A DNA stretch of 64,000 nucleotides from Amycolatopsis nalaikhensis (GTDB taxonomy: Bacteria > Actinomycetota > Actinomycetes > Mycobacteriales > Pseudonocardiaceae): assembly GCF_030264295.1 (NCBI RefSeq), contig NZ_CP127173.1, forward strand, positions 317,501 through 381,500, given 5' to 3'. The notes below the pieces were generated by a model. It saw nothing but the letters and a program-made list of their open reading frames with translations, was not told where the DNA came from and did no database searches. The position numbers and the translations under genes were made by a program. Positions 41,318 through 53,702 of the stretch are shown here, piece by piece (the first letter of the stretch is position 1; each line of letters begins with the position of its first letter).

Positions 41318-41506
41318 GTGCACTTCCTGATGGCCGAGGACCTGGTCCACGAGCGCGAGAGCGAGCTGCGCCACGGCGTGCGCAACCGCCCGCCGGGCCG
41401 AGCCGTGCCGAGCCGCCACCCGGGGACGAGGAGACAGCAGCTCGGCTGGCGCCTCGTCGAAGTGGGGCTGCGCCTGGCGGTGGACCCGGAGGACCGCCGC
41501 ACCTGA
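41318..41506 (+). CDS. Small basic protein, function unknown
   Basis: 62 residues from GTG 41318 with AGGGGG 7 bp upstream: VHFLMAEDLVHERESELRHG, then an Arg/Pro-rich middle and WRLVEVGLRLAVDP. The amphipathic first helix and the basic middle recall small actinomycete proteins of unknown role. The region 41163-41317 before it is the promoter area shared with the GntR gene. A short frame, so moderate confidence. Confidence 0.5.
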   Translation: MHFLMAEDLVHERESELRHGVRNRPPGRAVPSRHPGTRRQQLGWRLVEVGLRLAVDPEDRRT

Positions 41507-41513
41507 CAAAAGC

Positions 41514-41570
41514 GTCACTTTCCCTACGAAAGTTCCGCATCGGGAGCGGAGCTTTCGTAGGGAAAGTGAC
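41514..41570. terminator. Bidirectional terminator, 19-bp stem (family B)
   Basis: 41514-41532 pairs perfectly with 41552-41570, with a further inner TCCGC/GCGGA stem. It lies between the small basic gene and the convergent serine dehydratase gene. Confidence 0.82.
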
Positions 41571-41573
41571 GGG

Positions 41574-42941
41574 TCAGCACTCGATGACGTTCACCGCCAG
41601 GCCGCCGCGGGCCGTTTCCTTGTACTTGACGCTCATGTCCGCGCCCGTCTCGCGCATCGTCTTGATCGCCTTGTCCAGCGTCACCACGTGGCTGCCGTCG
41701 CCGCGCATCGCCATCCGGGCCGCGTGGATCGCCTTCGACGCGCCCACCGCGTTGCGCTCGATGCACGGGATCTGGACCAGGCCGCCGACCGGGTCGCACG
41801 TCAGCCCGAGGTGGTGCTCCACGCCGATCTCCGCCGCGTTCTCCACCTGCGCCGGGGTTCCACCGAGCACCTCGGTCAGCCCCGCCGCGGCCATCGCCGA
41901 CGCCGAGCCGACCTCCCCCTGACAGCCGACTTCGGCGCCCGAGATCGAGCCCGTCTGCTTGAGGATCGAGCCGATCGCGCCCGCCGTCAGCAGGAACGTC
42001 ACGATCCCGTCGTCGGTCGAGTGCCGGATGAACCGCTGGTAGTAGTGCAGCACCGCCGGGATGATGCCCGCCGCGCCGTTGGTCGGCGCCGTCACCACCC
42101 GGCCGCCCGCCGCGTTCTCCTCGTTCACCGCCAGCGCGTACAGGCTCACCCAGTCCATCGCGTACAACGGGTCGTCCGCGCCGTCCTCGGCCAGCAGCTT
42201 CTCGTGCAGCGAACGTGCCCGCCGCGGCACCTTCAGCCCGCCCGGCAGGACGCCTTCGTGCGTGCAGCCGTTGCGGACGCACTCCGCCATGACCGCCCAG
42301 ATCCGCAGGAGCCCGTCGCGGACTTCTTCGCGGCTGCGCCACGCCAGCTCGTTCGCCAGCATGATCTCGCTGATCGCGAGGCCGGTCTCCGAGCAGTGCG
42401 CGAGCAGGTCGGCGCCAGTGCGGAACGGGTACGGCACCGGCGTCGAGTCCTCGACGAACACCGTGTCCGTCTCGTACGACTCGTCGCGGACGAAGCCGCC
42501 GCCGACCGAGTAGTACGTGCGCTCCCGCAGCAGCGAGCCCGACGCGTCGAACGCGCGGAACACCATGCCGTTCGGGTGGGCGGGCAGCGACTTGCGCCGG
42601 TGCATGGTGAGGTCGGTGTCCTCGTCGAACGCGATCTCGTGCGTGCCGCCCAGCCGCAGCCGCCCGGACTCGCGGATCGCCTCGATGCGCCCCGGCACGG
42701 TGTCCGTGTCGATCTCTTCGGGACGCTCACCCGAAAGCCCGAGCAGGACGGCCTTGTCGCTGCCGTGCCCGAACCCCGTCGCGCCCAGGGAGCCGAACAG
42801 CTCGGCCTGGACGCGGGACACCGAGGCGAGGTCGTCACCGAGACCGTCCACAAAGGTCCGTGCCGCCCGCATCGGCCCGACGGTGTGGCTGCTCGACGGG
42901 CCGATGCCGATGGAAAACAGGTCGAAGACGCTGATCGCCAT
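41574..42941 (-). CDS. sdaA: L-serine ammonia-lyase, single-chain iron-sulfur type
   Basis: 455 residues. It starts [20 protein letters not shown], the family start, with the beta domain first and the alpha domain from about 180; [17 protein letters not shown] and the cluster cysteines in [15 protein letters not shown] are present. It converts L-serine to pyruvate and ammonia in the cytoplasm. AGGGGCGG precedes ATG 42941. It closes the gcvT-gcvH-glyA-lipA operon, so glycine is turned to serine (glyA) and then to pyruvate. Confidence 0.93.
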   Translation of the reverse strand: MAISVFDLFSIGIGPSSSHTVGPMRAARTFVDGLGDDLASVSRVQAELFGSLGATGFGHGSDKAVLLGLSGERPEEIDTDTVPGRIEAIRESGRLRLGGTHEIAFDEDTDLTMHRRKSLPAHPNGMVFRAFDASGSLLRERTYYSVGGGFVRDESYETDTVFVEDSTPVPYPFRTGADLLAHCSETGLAISEIMLANELAWRSREEVRDGLLRIWAVMAECVRNGCTHEGVLPGGLKVPRRARSLHEKLLAEDGADDPLYAMDWVSLYALAVNEENAAGGRVVTAPTNGAAGIIPAVLHYYQRFIRHSTDDGIVTFLLTAGAIGSILKQTGSISGAEVGCQGEVGSASAMAAAGLTEVLGGTPAQVENAAEIGVEHHLGLTCDPVGGLVQIPCIERNAVGASKAIHAARMAMRGDGSHVVTLDKAIKTMRETGADMSVKYKETARGGLAVNVIEC

Positions 42942-42955
42942 TGATCCGCCCCTTC

Positions 42956-43957
42956 CTATCGCGCCAGCAGCGAGCTGGCTTCTTGCGCGGCCGGGCCCTG
43001 GTCGGCGAGGTGCTGCAGGTTGCCCGGCAGCTCTTCTCCACGGTAACGCTTGGTCTGGGCGTACAGCCGTCCCGCGCGGTAGGACGAGCGCACCAACGGC
43101 CCCGCCATCACACCGGCGAAGCCCATCGCCTCGGCGGCCTGGGAGTGCTCGACGAACTCCTCCGGCTTCACCCACCGGTCCACCGGGTGGTGCCGAGCAG
43201 AGGGCCGCAGGTACTGCGTGATCGTCAGGATCTCGCACCCCGCGTCGACCAGGTCCTGCATCGCCGGAGCCACCTCTTCAGGGGTCTCACCCATGCCCAG
43301 GATCAGGTTGGACTTCGTCACCAAACCGGCCTCACGCGCGGCGGTGATGACCTCCAACGACCGCGCGTAGCGGAAGCCGGGACGGATCCGCTTGAAGATC
43401 CGCGGCACCGTCTCCACGTTGTGCGCCAACACCTCCGGCCGCGACCCGAACACCTCCGCCAACTGCGCCGGATCCGCGTTGAAGTCCGGGATCAGCAACT
43501 CAACGCCGGTACCCGGGTTCAGCGCGTGAATCTGGCGGACGGTCTCGGCGTACAGCCAGGCGCCGCCGTCTTCGAGGTCGTCCCGGGCCACGCCGGTGAC
43601 CGTCGAGTACCGCAACCCCATGGCCTGGACGGACTCCGCGACCTTCCGCGGCTCGGTCCGGTCCAAAGCCGCCGGTTTCCCGGTGTCGATCTGACAGAAG
43701 TCACACCGGCGGGTGCACTGGTCCCCACCGATCAGGAACGTGGCCTCACGGTCTTCCCAGCATTCATAGATGTTGGGACAACCCGCTTCTTCACAGACCG
43801 TGTGCAAACCTTCGCGGCGCACCAGGCCCTTGAGTTCGGTGAACTCCGGACCCATCCGCACCCGCGTCTTGATCCACGACGGCTTCTTCTCGATCGGCGT
43901 CTCACTGTTGCGGACTTCCAGACGCAGCAGCTTCCGGCCCTCGGGCAACGCGCTCAT
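42956..43957 (-). CDS. lipA: Lipoyl synthase
   Basis: 333 residues. The auxiliary cluster cysteines lie in [13 protein letters not shown], the radical-SAM cluster in CTRRCDFC, and the ending RSSYRAG carries the conserved Ser ligand. It inserts sulfur into octanoyl groups on lipoyl domains, here needed for GcvH. Its ATG overlaps the glyA stop (ATGA). A lipA within a gcv operon ties cofactor supply to glycine cleavage. Confidence 0.95.
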   Translation of the reverse strand: MSALPEGRKLLRLEVRNSETPIEKKPSWIKTRVRMGPEFTELKGLVRREGLHTVCEEAGCPNIYECWEDREATFLIGGDQCTRRCDFCQIDTGKPAALDRTEPRKVAESVQAMGLRYSTVTGVARDDLEDGGAWLYAETVRQIHALNPGTGVELLIPDFNADPAQLAEVFGSRPEVLAHNVETVPRIFKRIRPGFRYARSLEVITAAREAGLVTKSNLILGMGETPEEVAPAMQDLVDAGCEILTITQYLRPSARHHPVDRWVKPEEFVEHSQAAEAMGFAGVMAGPLVRSSYRAGRLYAQTKRYRGEELPGNLQHLADQGPAAQEASSLLAR

Positions 43958-45228
43958 CGCGAAAGGTCCGCGTACAGCGGGTGCTTCGCCGCCAGAGCCT
44001 CGACGCGGTCACGCAGCTTGGCGCGCACGCCGTCGTCGTAGCCCGGCTTCAGCGCCTCGGCGATGACGTCGGCGACCTCGGCGAAGTCCTCGGCCCGGAA
44101 ACCGCGGGTGGCCAGCGCCGGGGTGCCGATCCGCAGGCCCGAGGTGACCATCGGCGGCCGCGGGTCGAACGGGACGGCGTTGCGGTTGACCGTGATGCCG
44201 ACCTCGTGCAGCCGGTCCTCGGCCTGCTGACCGTCCAGAGTGGACTGGACGAGGTCGACGAGCACCAGGTGGACGTCGGTACCGCCGGTGAGCACCCGCA
44301 CGCCCGCCGAAGCGCAGTCGGCCTGCGAAAGGCGCTCCGCCAGGATGCGCGAGCCCTCCAGCGTGCGCTGCTGGCGCTCGCGGAACTCGTCGCTCGCGGC
44401 GATCTTCAGCGCGACGGCCTTGGCCGCGATCACGTGCTCGAGGGGCCCGCCCTGCTGGCCGGGGAACACCGCCGAGTTGATCTTCTTCGCCAGCTCCTCG
44501 CGGCACAGGATGAGGCCGCCGCGCGGGCCGCCGAGGGTCTTGTGCGTGGTCGTGGTGACGATGTCGGCGTGCGGCACCGGCGACGGGTGCAGCCCGGCCG
44601 CGACCAGCCCGGCGAAGTGCGCCATGTCCACCATCAGGCGGGCGCCGACCTTGTCCGCGATGCGGCGGAACTCGGCGAAGTCCAGCTGGCGCGGGTAGGC
44701 CGACCAGCCCGCGATGATCAGCTTCGGCTCGTGCTCGACGGCCAGGCGCTCGATCTCGGCGAGGTCGACGATCCCGGTCTCTTTGTCGACGTGGTAGGCG
44801 ACGACGTTGTACAGCTTGCCCGAGAAGTTGATCTTCATCCCGTGCGTCAGATGACCGCCGTGGGCCAGGTCGAGGCCGAGGATGGTGTCGCCCGGCTTGA
44901 GCACGGCGAACATGGCGGCCGCGTTGGCCTGCGCGCCCGAGTGCGGCTGGACGTTGGCGTGCTCGGCGCCGAAGAGGGCCTTCGCGCGGTCGATGGCGAG
45001 CTGCTCGACGACGTCGACGTGCTCGCACCCGCCGTAGTAGCGGCGGCCCGGGTAGCCCTCGGCGTACTTGTTGGTCAGCACCGAACCCTGCGCCTCGAGC
45101 ACGCCCACCGGGGCGAAGTTCTCGGAGGCGATCATCTCCAGGGTGGACTGCTGGCGGTTCAGCTCGTCCGCGACGGCCGCGGCGACCTCGGGGTCGACTT
45201 CGGACAGGTGCTGGTCGAACGTCGTCAT
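43954..45228 (-). CDS. glyA: Serine hydroxymethyltransferase
   Basis: 424 residues. PLP lysine in [17 protein letters not shown], start [20 protein letters not shown], and [18 protein letters not shown] are diagnostic. It exchanges glycine plus methylene-THF for serine. Its ATG overlaps the gcvH stop (ATGA), and its stop overlaps the lipA start. Probably the catabolic copy serving the glycine-to-serine route; another copy for biosynthesis may exist elsewhere. Confidence 0.93.
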   Translation of the reverse strand: MTTFDQHLSEVDPEVAAAVADELNRQQSTLEMIASENFAPVGVLEAQGSVLTNKYAEGYPGRRYYGGCEHVDVVEQLAIDRAKALFGAEHANVQPHSGAQANAAAMFAVLKPGDTILGLDLAHGGHLTHGMKINFSGKLYNVVAYHVDKETGIVDLAEIERLAVEHEPKLIIAGWSAYPRQLDFAEFRRIADKVGARLMVDMAHFAGLVAAGLHPSPVPHADIVTTTTHKTLGGPRGGLILCREELAKKINSAVFPGQQGGPLEHVIAAKAVALKIAASDEFRERQQRTLEGSRILAERLSQADCASAGVRVLTGGTDVHLVLVDLVQSTLDGQQAEDRLHEVGITVNRNAVPFDPRPPMVTSGLRIGTPALATRGFRAEDFAEVADVIAEALKPGYDDGVRAKLRDRVEALAAKHPLYADLSR

Positions 45229-45605
45229 CAGTTCTCCTGGGTGTGCGCGGCGTACGCGGCGGCGTCGAGCAGTTCCGGCACGTCCCCGGACAGACGCACC
45301 TTCAGGAGCCATCCTTCGGTGTAGGGGTCCGAGTTGATGACCTCGGGGGTGTCCGATGTGGTGCCGTTCACCTCGACGACCTCGCCGGAGACCGGCGCGT
45401 ACAGCTCGCTGACCGACTTGGTCGACTCGACCTCGCCGAACACCTCGCCCGCGGTCACGGTCGAGCCGGCCTCGGGCAGCTGGACGAACACGATGTCACC
45501 GAGCGATTCGGCGGCGAAGGCGGTGATGCCGACGGTGGCGACGCCGTCCTCGACCTTCAGCCACTCGTGTTCCTTGGTGTACTTGAGGTTCTCGGGGATG
45601 CTCAT
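45228..45605 (-). CDS. gcvH: Glycine cleavage system H protein
   Basis: 125 residues. The lipoyl lysine lies in [20 protein letters not shown] (about residue 63); the start [16 protein letters not shown] is the family start. It carries the aminomethyl group between the P, T and L proteins. It sits 12 bp after gcvT and overlaps glyA by ATGA. Confidence 0.95.
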   Translation of the reverse strand: MSIPENLKYTKEHEWLKVEDGVATVGITAFAAESLGDIVFVQLPEAGSTVTAGEVFGEVESTKSVSELYAPVSGEVVEVNGTTSDTPEVINSDPYTEGWLLKVRLSGDVPELLDAAAYAAHTQEN

Positions 45606-45617
45606 GGGAAAAGTCCT

Positions 45618-46710
45618 TTACGCGCGGGAGTAGAAGGGCAGGGCGACGACCTCGACGGGCTCGATCCTGCCCCGGATGTCGACGGAGAAGCTCGGTGCCG
45701 GGCTCGGCGTACGCCCGATCGACGTACGCCATGGCGATCGGGTAACCCAGCGTCGGCGACAGGGCACCGCTGGTGACCTCGCCGATCTCGGTGTCCCCGG
45801 CCAGGAGCCGGTAGCCGTGGCGCGGGGCCCGGCGGCCGGTGCCCTTGAGGCCCACCCGCACGCGCGGGACGTCCTGCTTGGACCGCTCCTCGAGGGCCGC
45901 GCGGCCGACGAAGTCGCCCGGCTTCTCGAACTTGACGACACGGCCGAGCCCGGCCTCGAACGGGCTCTGCTCGACCGTGAGTTCGTTGCCGTACAACGGC
46001 ATCCCGGCTTCCAGCCGCAGCGTGTCGCGGCAGGCGAGACCCGCCGGGACCAGGCCGTGCGGCTCGCCCGCGTCCATGAGCAGACGCCACAGCGCCGGTG
46101 CCTCGTCGGCGTCGACGAACAGCTCGAAGCCGTCCTCGCCGGTGTAGCCGGTGCGGGCCAGCAGGACGTCGTGGCCCTTCACCGAGGCCGGGACGCTGGC
46201 GTAGTACTTGAGCGCGTCCAGGTCGGCGTCGGTGACCGCGCCGAGGATGGCCGCGGCGTTCGGGCCCTGGACGGCGATCAGCGCGGTCGTCTCGGACCGG
46301 TCGTCGACCACCGCGTCGAAGCCCGCGACGCGCTCGGCCAGCGCGTCGGCGACGACCTGCGCGTTGCCCGCGTTCGCGACGACCAGGTAGTGCTCGTCGG
46401 CCAGCCGGTAGACGACCAGGTCGTCCAGCACGCCGCCGTCGGCGTTGCAGATCATCGTGTACCGCGCCCGGCCCGGCTTGACGCCGGTGAGGTTGCCGAC
46501 CAGCGCGAAGTCCAGGACGTCGGCCGCCTGCTTGCCGGTGACGTGGATTTCGGCCATGTGCGAGAGGTCGAACAGCCCGGCCGCCTCGCGGACGGCCTTG
46601 TGCTCGGCCAGCTCGCTGGCGTAGCGGACCGGCATCGACCAGCCCGCGAAGTCGGTGAACAGCGCACCGAGTCCCTTGTGGACTCCGTGCAGGGAGGTTT
46701 CGCGAGACAT
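45618..46710 (-). CDS. gcvT: Glycine cleavage system T protein (aminomethyltransferase), apparently frameshifted near its 3' end
   Basis: About 363 residues. Start HGVHKGLGALFTDFAGWSMP; folate site and the ARTGYTGEDGFELF segment are normal. At 45686-45691 the minus strand reads GAGCTTCTCCGTCGAC. Removing one base restores ELSVDIRGRIEPVEVVALPF and a stop at 45618, the standard family end; as printed the frame runs on past gcvH's start with an Arg-rich tail. The lost end is about 20 residues and part of the fold. Either a real +1 frameshift or a sequence error. CGGAAGG precedes the ATG. Confidence 0.85.
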
Positions 46711-46730
46711 TGTCGCCTTCCGTAGGTGGT

Positions 46731-46767
46731 CGTGAGTGAAAAACAGTGTTCTAACACTGTTTTTCAC

Positions 46768-46772
<5 letters not shown>
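46731..46772. terminator. 42-bp perfect palindrome between gcvP and gcvT (family A)
   Basis: A 20-bp perfect stem with CT loop, same outer arms and centre as the copies at 6313 and 14306. Unlike those it lies between two genes on the same strand, with the gcvP stop (46768-46770) inside and only 20 bp left before the gcvT start, too little for a normal promoter. It may be a partial terminator or an mRNA-stability element. Confidence 0.7.
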
Positions 46773-49599
<2,827 letters not shown>

Positions 49600-49639
49600 C
49601 GGGAGCTCCTCGGGCCGGGCACACAACGGTGCGCTGGAA

Positions 49640-49818
49640 CTCCCCCTCTGTCATGGCACCTGAGAGTTTCACCGTGGGAGACACGGCTTTCACCTTGGGT
49701 GAGGCGCGGGTGCGCCTGCTTTCCAGAGTGGCCTCGCGCGAAGCGGTAGCAGGTACCTGAGAGATTCCGGGGAGTTTGCTCCTTCGGTGCCCCACCGACT
49801 TCGTGAGGGCTCTCCCGC
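49640..49818 (-). ncRNA. Tandem glycine riboswitch upstream of gcvP
   Basis: On the minus strand the leader contains two aptamer cores: first GCGGGAGAGCCC, then GCACCGAAGGAGCAA and GAATCTCTCAGGTACC; second TGGAAAGCAGGCGC, then GGTGAAACTCTCAGGTGCC and GACAGAGGGGG. These are the diagnostic blocks of glycine riboswitch domains 1 and 2 in tandem. Glycine binding would switch on the glycine cleavage genes. It ends about 40 bp before the gcvP ribosome site, so control may be on translation or termination. Confidence 0.93.
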
Positions 49819-49926
49819 CTCGGCTCTACGGCCCGATCTGCAGTTGTGGCGGTTACGGTACCCGGCGCTTCCGGGAGGCGTCTACTTCACCCGGCCAACG
49901 CCACAGTGATCCTCGACCCGGCCCCA

Positions 49927-50013
49927 AGCGCCCCAATGTGGCCTTCGGTGCGTCAGACGCACCGAAGGCCGCCTTGGGTGCGTCAGACGCAACCAAGGCC
50001 ACCTTGGGGCGCT
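49927..50013. repeat. 87-bp palindromic intergenic repeat, copy 2 (family C)
   Basis: Inverted copy of 31174-31260 (85 of 87 identical as reverse complement). Its outer arms pair (one mismatch), and it ends within the stop codon of the HTH gene (TAG at 50012-50014), so it probably terminates that gene. The rest of the gap (49819-49926) holds the promoter for the gcvP leader. Confidence 0.8.
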
Positions 50014-51301
50014 AGGTACCGGCGACGCGGCGGACCACGCTTCCGGCCAGGGCCGGTGGGCGGCGGACCCGGCCGGAGGGCAGGACCAGGCGCTTCAGCG
50101 GCCCGCCCAGCGGGACCGGCGGCAGGCCCGCGCCCAGCAGGACCTGCTCGACGATCTGCTCGGCGTGCCAGGCCACCGAGTCGTTGAGCCGGTCCAGGGA
50201 GGGCCGGTCGCCGTCGAAGATGTCCTCGTCGGCGAGCGTCACCTCGAAGTGGGCGCACCCCGGCGGGACCGAGATCGCCTCCTCGATCGCCCGTGCCCCG
50301 TCGAGGGGGTCGTCGAACCCCGCTTCGAGCAGCGCCGACCGGTAGATCCGGGCCGCCCGGGCCCGCATGCGCGGCCCGTAGCGGACCACCACCGGGAGCC
50401 GTCCGGTCAGGTCCGGCACGGCCAGGCCGTGCAGCAGCATGATCGGCGGCACCGAGTGCACCAGCCGCGGCGCCGGGTCGGCCAGCTCGCGCGCGGTGAT
50501 CCGGACGCGGTCGGCCATCGCGTCGGGGAGGCCGAAGTAGCGGAAGTCGACGTTGCCGAACCCGAGGCCGTCGGCGACCAGCGACGCCAGCAGCTCGCCG
50601 TACCCCCAGATCGGCGACAGGACCACCACCGGCGGCGCGGCGACCACCGGCGACGGCGCGGGCGGCCGCGTCGCCTCCTGCTCGGGCACCTGGATGACCA
50701 GCCGCGGCGGCTCGTGCCAGTCGTGCACCTCCGCGACCCGCCAGTACAGCCCGAGCGGCCGCCACAGGTCGCCGAGGACGTCGTGCTCGATGATCCGCCG
50801 CGCCTCGGCGTCGGAGTACGGGAAGTCCCGCGGCGGCACGACCCCGACGTAGTGGTGGTAGGTGACGCGGACCTCGTCGCCGCGGCTGGCCGAGCGGATC
50901 CGCATCTCCCAGTCGATCGGCGACGCCGCGATCGCGTTGGCCACCTGCGTGCCCGGCGACGAGTACACCAGCGCCGTCGCCTGCCGGAGGAACTGCCCGG
51001 CCTGGTCGATGCCTTCCCGCAACGCCTTCGCCGCCTGCGCGACGTGCACCGGCGACGCCAGCGAGTCCGGCAGCACCCCGGCCACGCGCAGCAGTTCGGC
51101 CTCCCCGAGCCCGGTGACCTCGGCCAGCTGGGCCCAGTGGTCGAACACCGTCACCTTCGGCGCGTGCCGGTGTTCGATCCAGCTGCGCAACGTCGACGTC
51201 GGGACGCCGATGCGGCGGGCGGCCTCGTCCAGGGAAAGCCCGCGAGAACGGATGCCGGTCCGGACCGCTTCCGCCCACTCGTCGGCGCGCCAGTGCGTCA
51301 C
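50012..51301 (-). CDS. Helix-turn-helix protein with large uncharacterised C-terminal domain
   Basis: 429 residues from GTG 51301. The XRE-like HTH (about 15-65) reads LSLDEAARRIGVPTSTLRSW. The remaining 360 residues are unassigned; two alpha/beta-like halves joined by a Pro/Val-rich linker (about residue 210-225, RPPAPSPVVAAPPVVVLSP) can be seen. No clear ribosome site precedes the GTG, so the mRNA may be leaderless. Function unknown; it could be a regulator sensing a nucleotide or a protein. Divergent from a small membrane protein with 72 bp between. Confidence 0.65.
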   Translation of the reverse strand: MTHWRADEWAEAVRTGIRSRGLSLDEAARRIGVPTSTLRSWIEHRHAPKVTVFDHWAQLAEVTGLGEAELLRVAGVLPDSLASPVHVAQAAKALREGIDQAGQFLRQATALVYSSPGTQVANAIAASPIDWEMRIRSASRGDEVRVTYHHYVGVVPPRDFPYSDAEARRIIEHDVLGDLWRPLGLYWRVAEVHDWHEPPRLVIQVPEQEATRPPAPSPVVAAPPVVVLSPIWGYGELLASLVADGLGFGNVDFRYFGLPDAMADRVRITARELADPAPRLVHSVPPIMLLHGLAVPDLTGRLPVVVRYGPRMRARAARIYRSALLEAGFDDPLDGARAIEEAISVPPGCAHFEVTLADEDIFDGDRPSLDRLNDSVAWHAEQIVEQVLLGAGLPPVPLGGPLKRLVLPSGRVRRPPALAGSVVRRVAGT

Positions 51302-51373
51302 CTCACAAAACTAACGAAACCCGCTAGCTTTGCGCAGGGACAAATCGCCCACGTCCGCCCGACGCTGGTGACC

Positions 51374-51571
51374 ATGACCACCACCGTCATCGCCCTGACC
51401 CTGATCGTCGGCGTACTGACCTTCGCCGCCGGCGCCTTCCTCGCCTCCGAAATCGCCGTCCGCGTGCTGCGCCGCCGCGAACGGCTCGTCTCCGAAGAGC
51501 GCAAGAAGCTCAACGCCGCCTGGAGCTACCTGCGGGAGGTCTACGGCGTCAAGAAACCGACCAAGCGTTAG
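51374..51571 (+). CDS. 65-residue single-pass membrane protein
   Basis: One N-terminal helix (VIALTLIVGVLTFAAGAFLA), then a basic helical tail (RVLRRRERLVSEERKKLNAA, WSYLREVYG). Such proteins may tether a partner to the membrane. GTG 51368 is another possible start. Its stop overlaps the convergent SDR gene by 4 bp. Confidence 0.6.
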   Translation: MTTTVIALTLIVGVLTFAAGAFLASEIAVRVLRRRERLVSEERKKLNAAWSYLREVYGVKKPTKR

Positions 51572-52335
51572 AGCGGGGTGACGTACGCGCCGGAAATACC
51601 GCCGTCGACCAGGAACTGCGACGCCGTGATGAAGCTGGCGTCGTCGCTGGCCAGGAACGCCACCGCCGCCGCGATCTCCTCGGGCTCGGCGAACCGGCCG
51701 ACCGGCACGTGCACCAGCCGCCGCGCCGCGCGTTCCGGGTCCTTCGCGAACAGCTCCTTGAGCAGCGGCGTGTTCACCGGCCCCGGGCACAGCGCGTTGA
51801 CGCGGATGTTCTCCCGCGCGAACTGCACGCCCAGCTCGCGGCTCATCGCCAGCACCCCGCCCTTGGACGCGGTGTAGGAGATCTGCGACGTCGCCGCGCC
51901 CATCACCGCGACGAACGACGCCGTGTTGATGATCGACCCGCGACCCTGGCGCTGCATGTGCGGCAACACGGCCTTGCAGCAGTGGTACACCGACGTCAGG
52001 TTGACCCGCTGCACCCGCTCCCACGCGTCGATCCCGGTGGTCAGGATCGAGTCGTCCTCGGGCGGCGAAATCCCCGCGTTGTTGAACGCGACGTCGACCG
52101 AGCCGAACTGCTCGACCGTGCTGTGGAACAGGTTCTCGACCTGCTCGGCGTCCGTGACGTCGGTCTGGATGAACGCGCCGCCGATCTCGTCGGCGGCCGC
52201 CTTGCCCTCCGCGGGAGTCAGGTCCGCGATGACGACCTTCGCGCCTTCGCTCGCCAGGCGGCGGGCCGAGGCGAGCCCGATGCCGCTCGCGCCGCCGGTG
52301 ATCACCGCGACGCGGCCTTCGAAACGCTGGACCAT
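51568..52335 (-). CDS. SDR-family oxidoreductase in a puu-like operon
   Basis: 255 residues: [24 protein letters not shown] (about 90), catalytic Ser in INTASFVAVMG, YTASK, and the ending DGGISGAYVTPL. A classical SDR. In operons of this type it is usually annotated as 3-oxoacyl-ACP reductase-like, but here it probably oxidises or reduces an amine- or amino-acid-derived intermediate. Its ATG overlaps the stop of the aldehyde dehydrogenase gene (TAATG). Last gene of the operon. Confidence 0.82.
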   Translation of the reverse strand: MVQRFEGRVAVITGGASGIGLASARRLASEGAKVVIADLTPAEGKAAADEIGGAFIQTDVTDAEQVENLFHSTVEQFGSVDVAFNNAGISPPEDDSILTTGIDAWERVQRVNLTSVYHCCKAVLPHMQRQGRGSIINTASFVAVMGAATSQISYTASKGGVLAMSRELGVQFARENIRVNALCPGPVNTPLLKELFAKDPERAARRLVHVPVGRFAEPEEIAAAVAFLASDDASFITASQFLVDGGISGAYVTPL

Positions 52336-53702
52336 TACTCCTCCGTGCTCAGAAAGACGTTCTTGGTTTCGGTGAACGCCGCCGCGGCGTCGGGGCCCAG
52401 CTCGCGGCCGAGGCCGGACTGCTTGAAGCCGCCGAACGGCGTCCAGTAGCGCACCGAAGAGTGCGAGTTCACCGACAGGTTGCCGGATTCGACGCCGCGC
52501 GCCACCCGGAACGCGCGGCCGGCGTCGCGGGTCCAGATCGACCCGGACAGGCCGTACTCGGTGGCGTTGGCCTGCCGGAGGGCGTCGGCCTCGTCGTCGA
52601 ACCGGACGACGGCGACGACCGGCCCGAACACCTCCTCCGCCGCGGCCGGGTGCCGCAGGTCGGGCGGGGTGAGGACGGTCGGCGGGAACCAGAAGCCGCG
52701 GCCGCTGGGCGCGCTCCCGCGGAACGCGACGGGTGCGTCGTCGGGCACGTAGGAGGCCACCTTCTCCCGGTGCGCAGCGGAGATCAGCGGCCCCATCTCG
52801 GTCTTCTCGTCACCGGGGTCGCCGACGACGACGCCGTGCACCGCGGGTTCCAGCAGTTCCATGAACCGGTCGTAGACGCTCGCCTGCACGAGGATCAGCG
52901 ACCGCGCGCAGCAGTCCTGGCCCGCGTTGTCGAAGACGCCGTACGGCGCGGTCGCGGCGGCCTTCTCCAGGTCGGCGTCGGCGAAGACGATGTTGGCGTT
53001 CTTGCCGCCCAGCTCCAGCGTCACGCGCTTCACCTGCGCGGCGCAGCCCGCCATGATCTGCTTGCCGACCTCGGTGGAGCCGGTGAAGACGACCTTGCGC
53101 ACGGCCGGGTGGTCCACGAACCGTTGCCCGACCACGGATCCCTTGCCGGGCAGCACCTGGAAGACGTCCTCCGGGATGCCCGCCTCGCGCGCCAGCTCGG
53201 CCAGCCGGAGCGCGGTCAACGGCGTCAGCTCGGCGGGTTTGAGGACGACGGTGTTCCCGGCGGCGAGCGCGGGCGCGAAGCCCCAGCCCGCGATCGGCAT
53301 CGGGAAGTTCCACGGCACGATCACGCCGACGACGCCCAGCGGTTCCTGGAAGGTGACGTTGACGCCGCCCGGGACCGGGATCTGCTTGCCGATCAGGCGT
53401 TCCGGCGCCGCGGAGTAGTAGTTGAGGACGTCCCGGACGTTGCCCGCCTCCCAGCGGGCGTTGCCGATGGTGTGCCCGGAGTTCTCGACTTCCAGCCGCG
53501 CGAGGTGCTCGATGTCGGCCTCGACGGCGTCGGCGAAGCGGCGCAGGAGCCGCGCCCGGTCGCCCGGGGCGACGTCGCGCCACGCCGGGAACGCCGCCCG
53601 CGCCCGCTCGATCGCCGCGTCGGTCTCCTCCGCGCTGGTCAGCGGGACGGTCCGCACCACCTCCTCGGTGGCCGGGTTGAGGACGTCGAAACTGCTGGTC
53701 AT
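52335..53702 (-). CDS. Aldehyde dehydrogenase, gamma-glutamyl-aminoaldehyde type
   Basis: 455 residues. NAD-dependent ALDH motifs: PWNFPMPIAGWGFAPALAAG, VFTGSTEVG, TLELGGKNANIVF with the Glu base, and the catalytic Cys in NAGQDCCARS. In the puu-like pathway it oxidises gamma-glutamyl-aminobutyraldehyde to the acid. ATG 53702 overlaps the amidase stop (ATGA). Substrate inferred from neighbours. Confidence 0.87.
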   Translation of the reverse strand: MTSSFDVLNPATEEVVRTVPLTSAEETDAAIERARAAFPAWRDVAPGDRARLLRRFADAVEADIEHLARLEVENSGHTIGNARWEAGNVRDVLNYYSAAPERLIGKQIPVPGGVNVTFQEPLGVVGVIVPWNFPMPIAGWGFAPALAAGNTVVLKPAELTPLTALRLAELAREAGIPEDVFQVLPGKGSVVGQRFVDHPAVRKVVFTGSTEVGKQIMAGCAAQVKRVTLELGGKNANIVFADADLEKAAATAPYGVFDNAGQDCCARSLILVQASVYDRFMELLEPAVHGVVVGDPGDEKTEMGPLISAAHREKVASYVPDDAPVAFRGSAPSGRGFWFPPTVLTPPDLRHPAAAEEVFGPVVAVVRFDDEADALRQANATEYGLSGSIWTRDAGRAFRVARGVESGNLSVNSHSSVRYWTPFGGFKQSGLGRELGPDAAAAFTETKNVFLSTEE

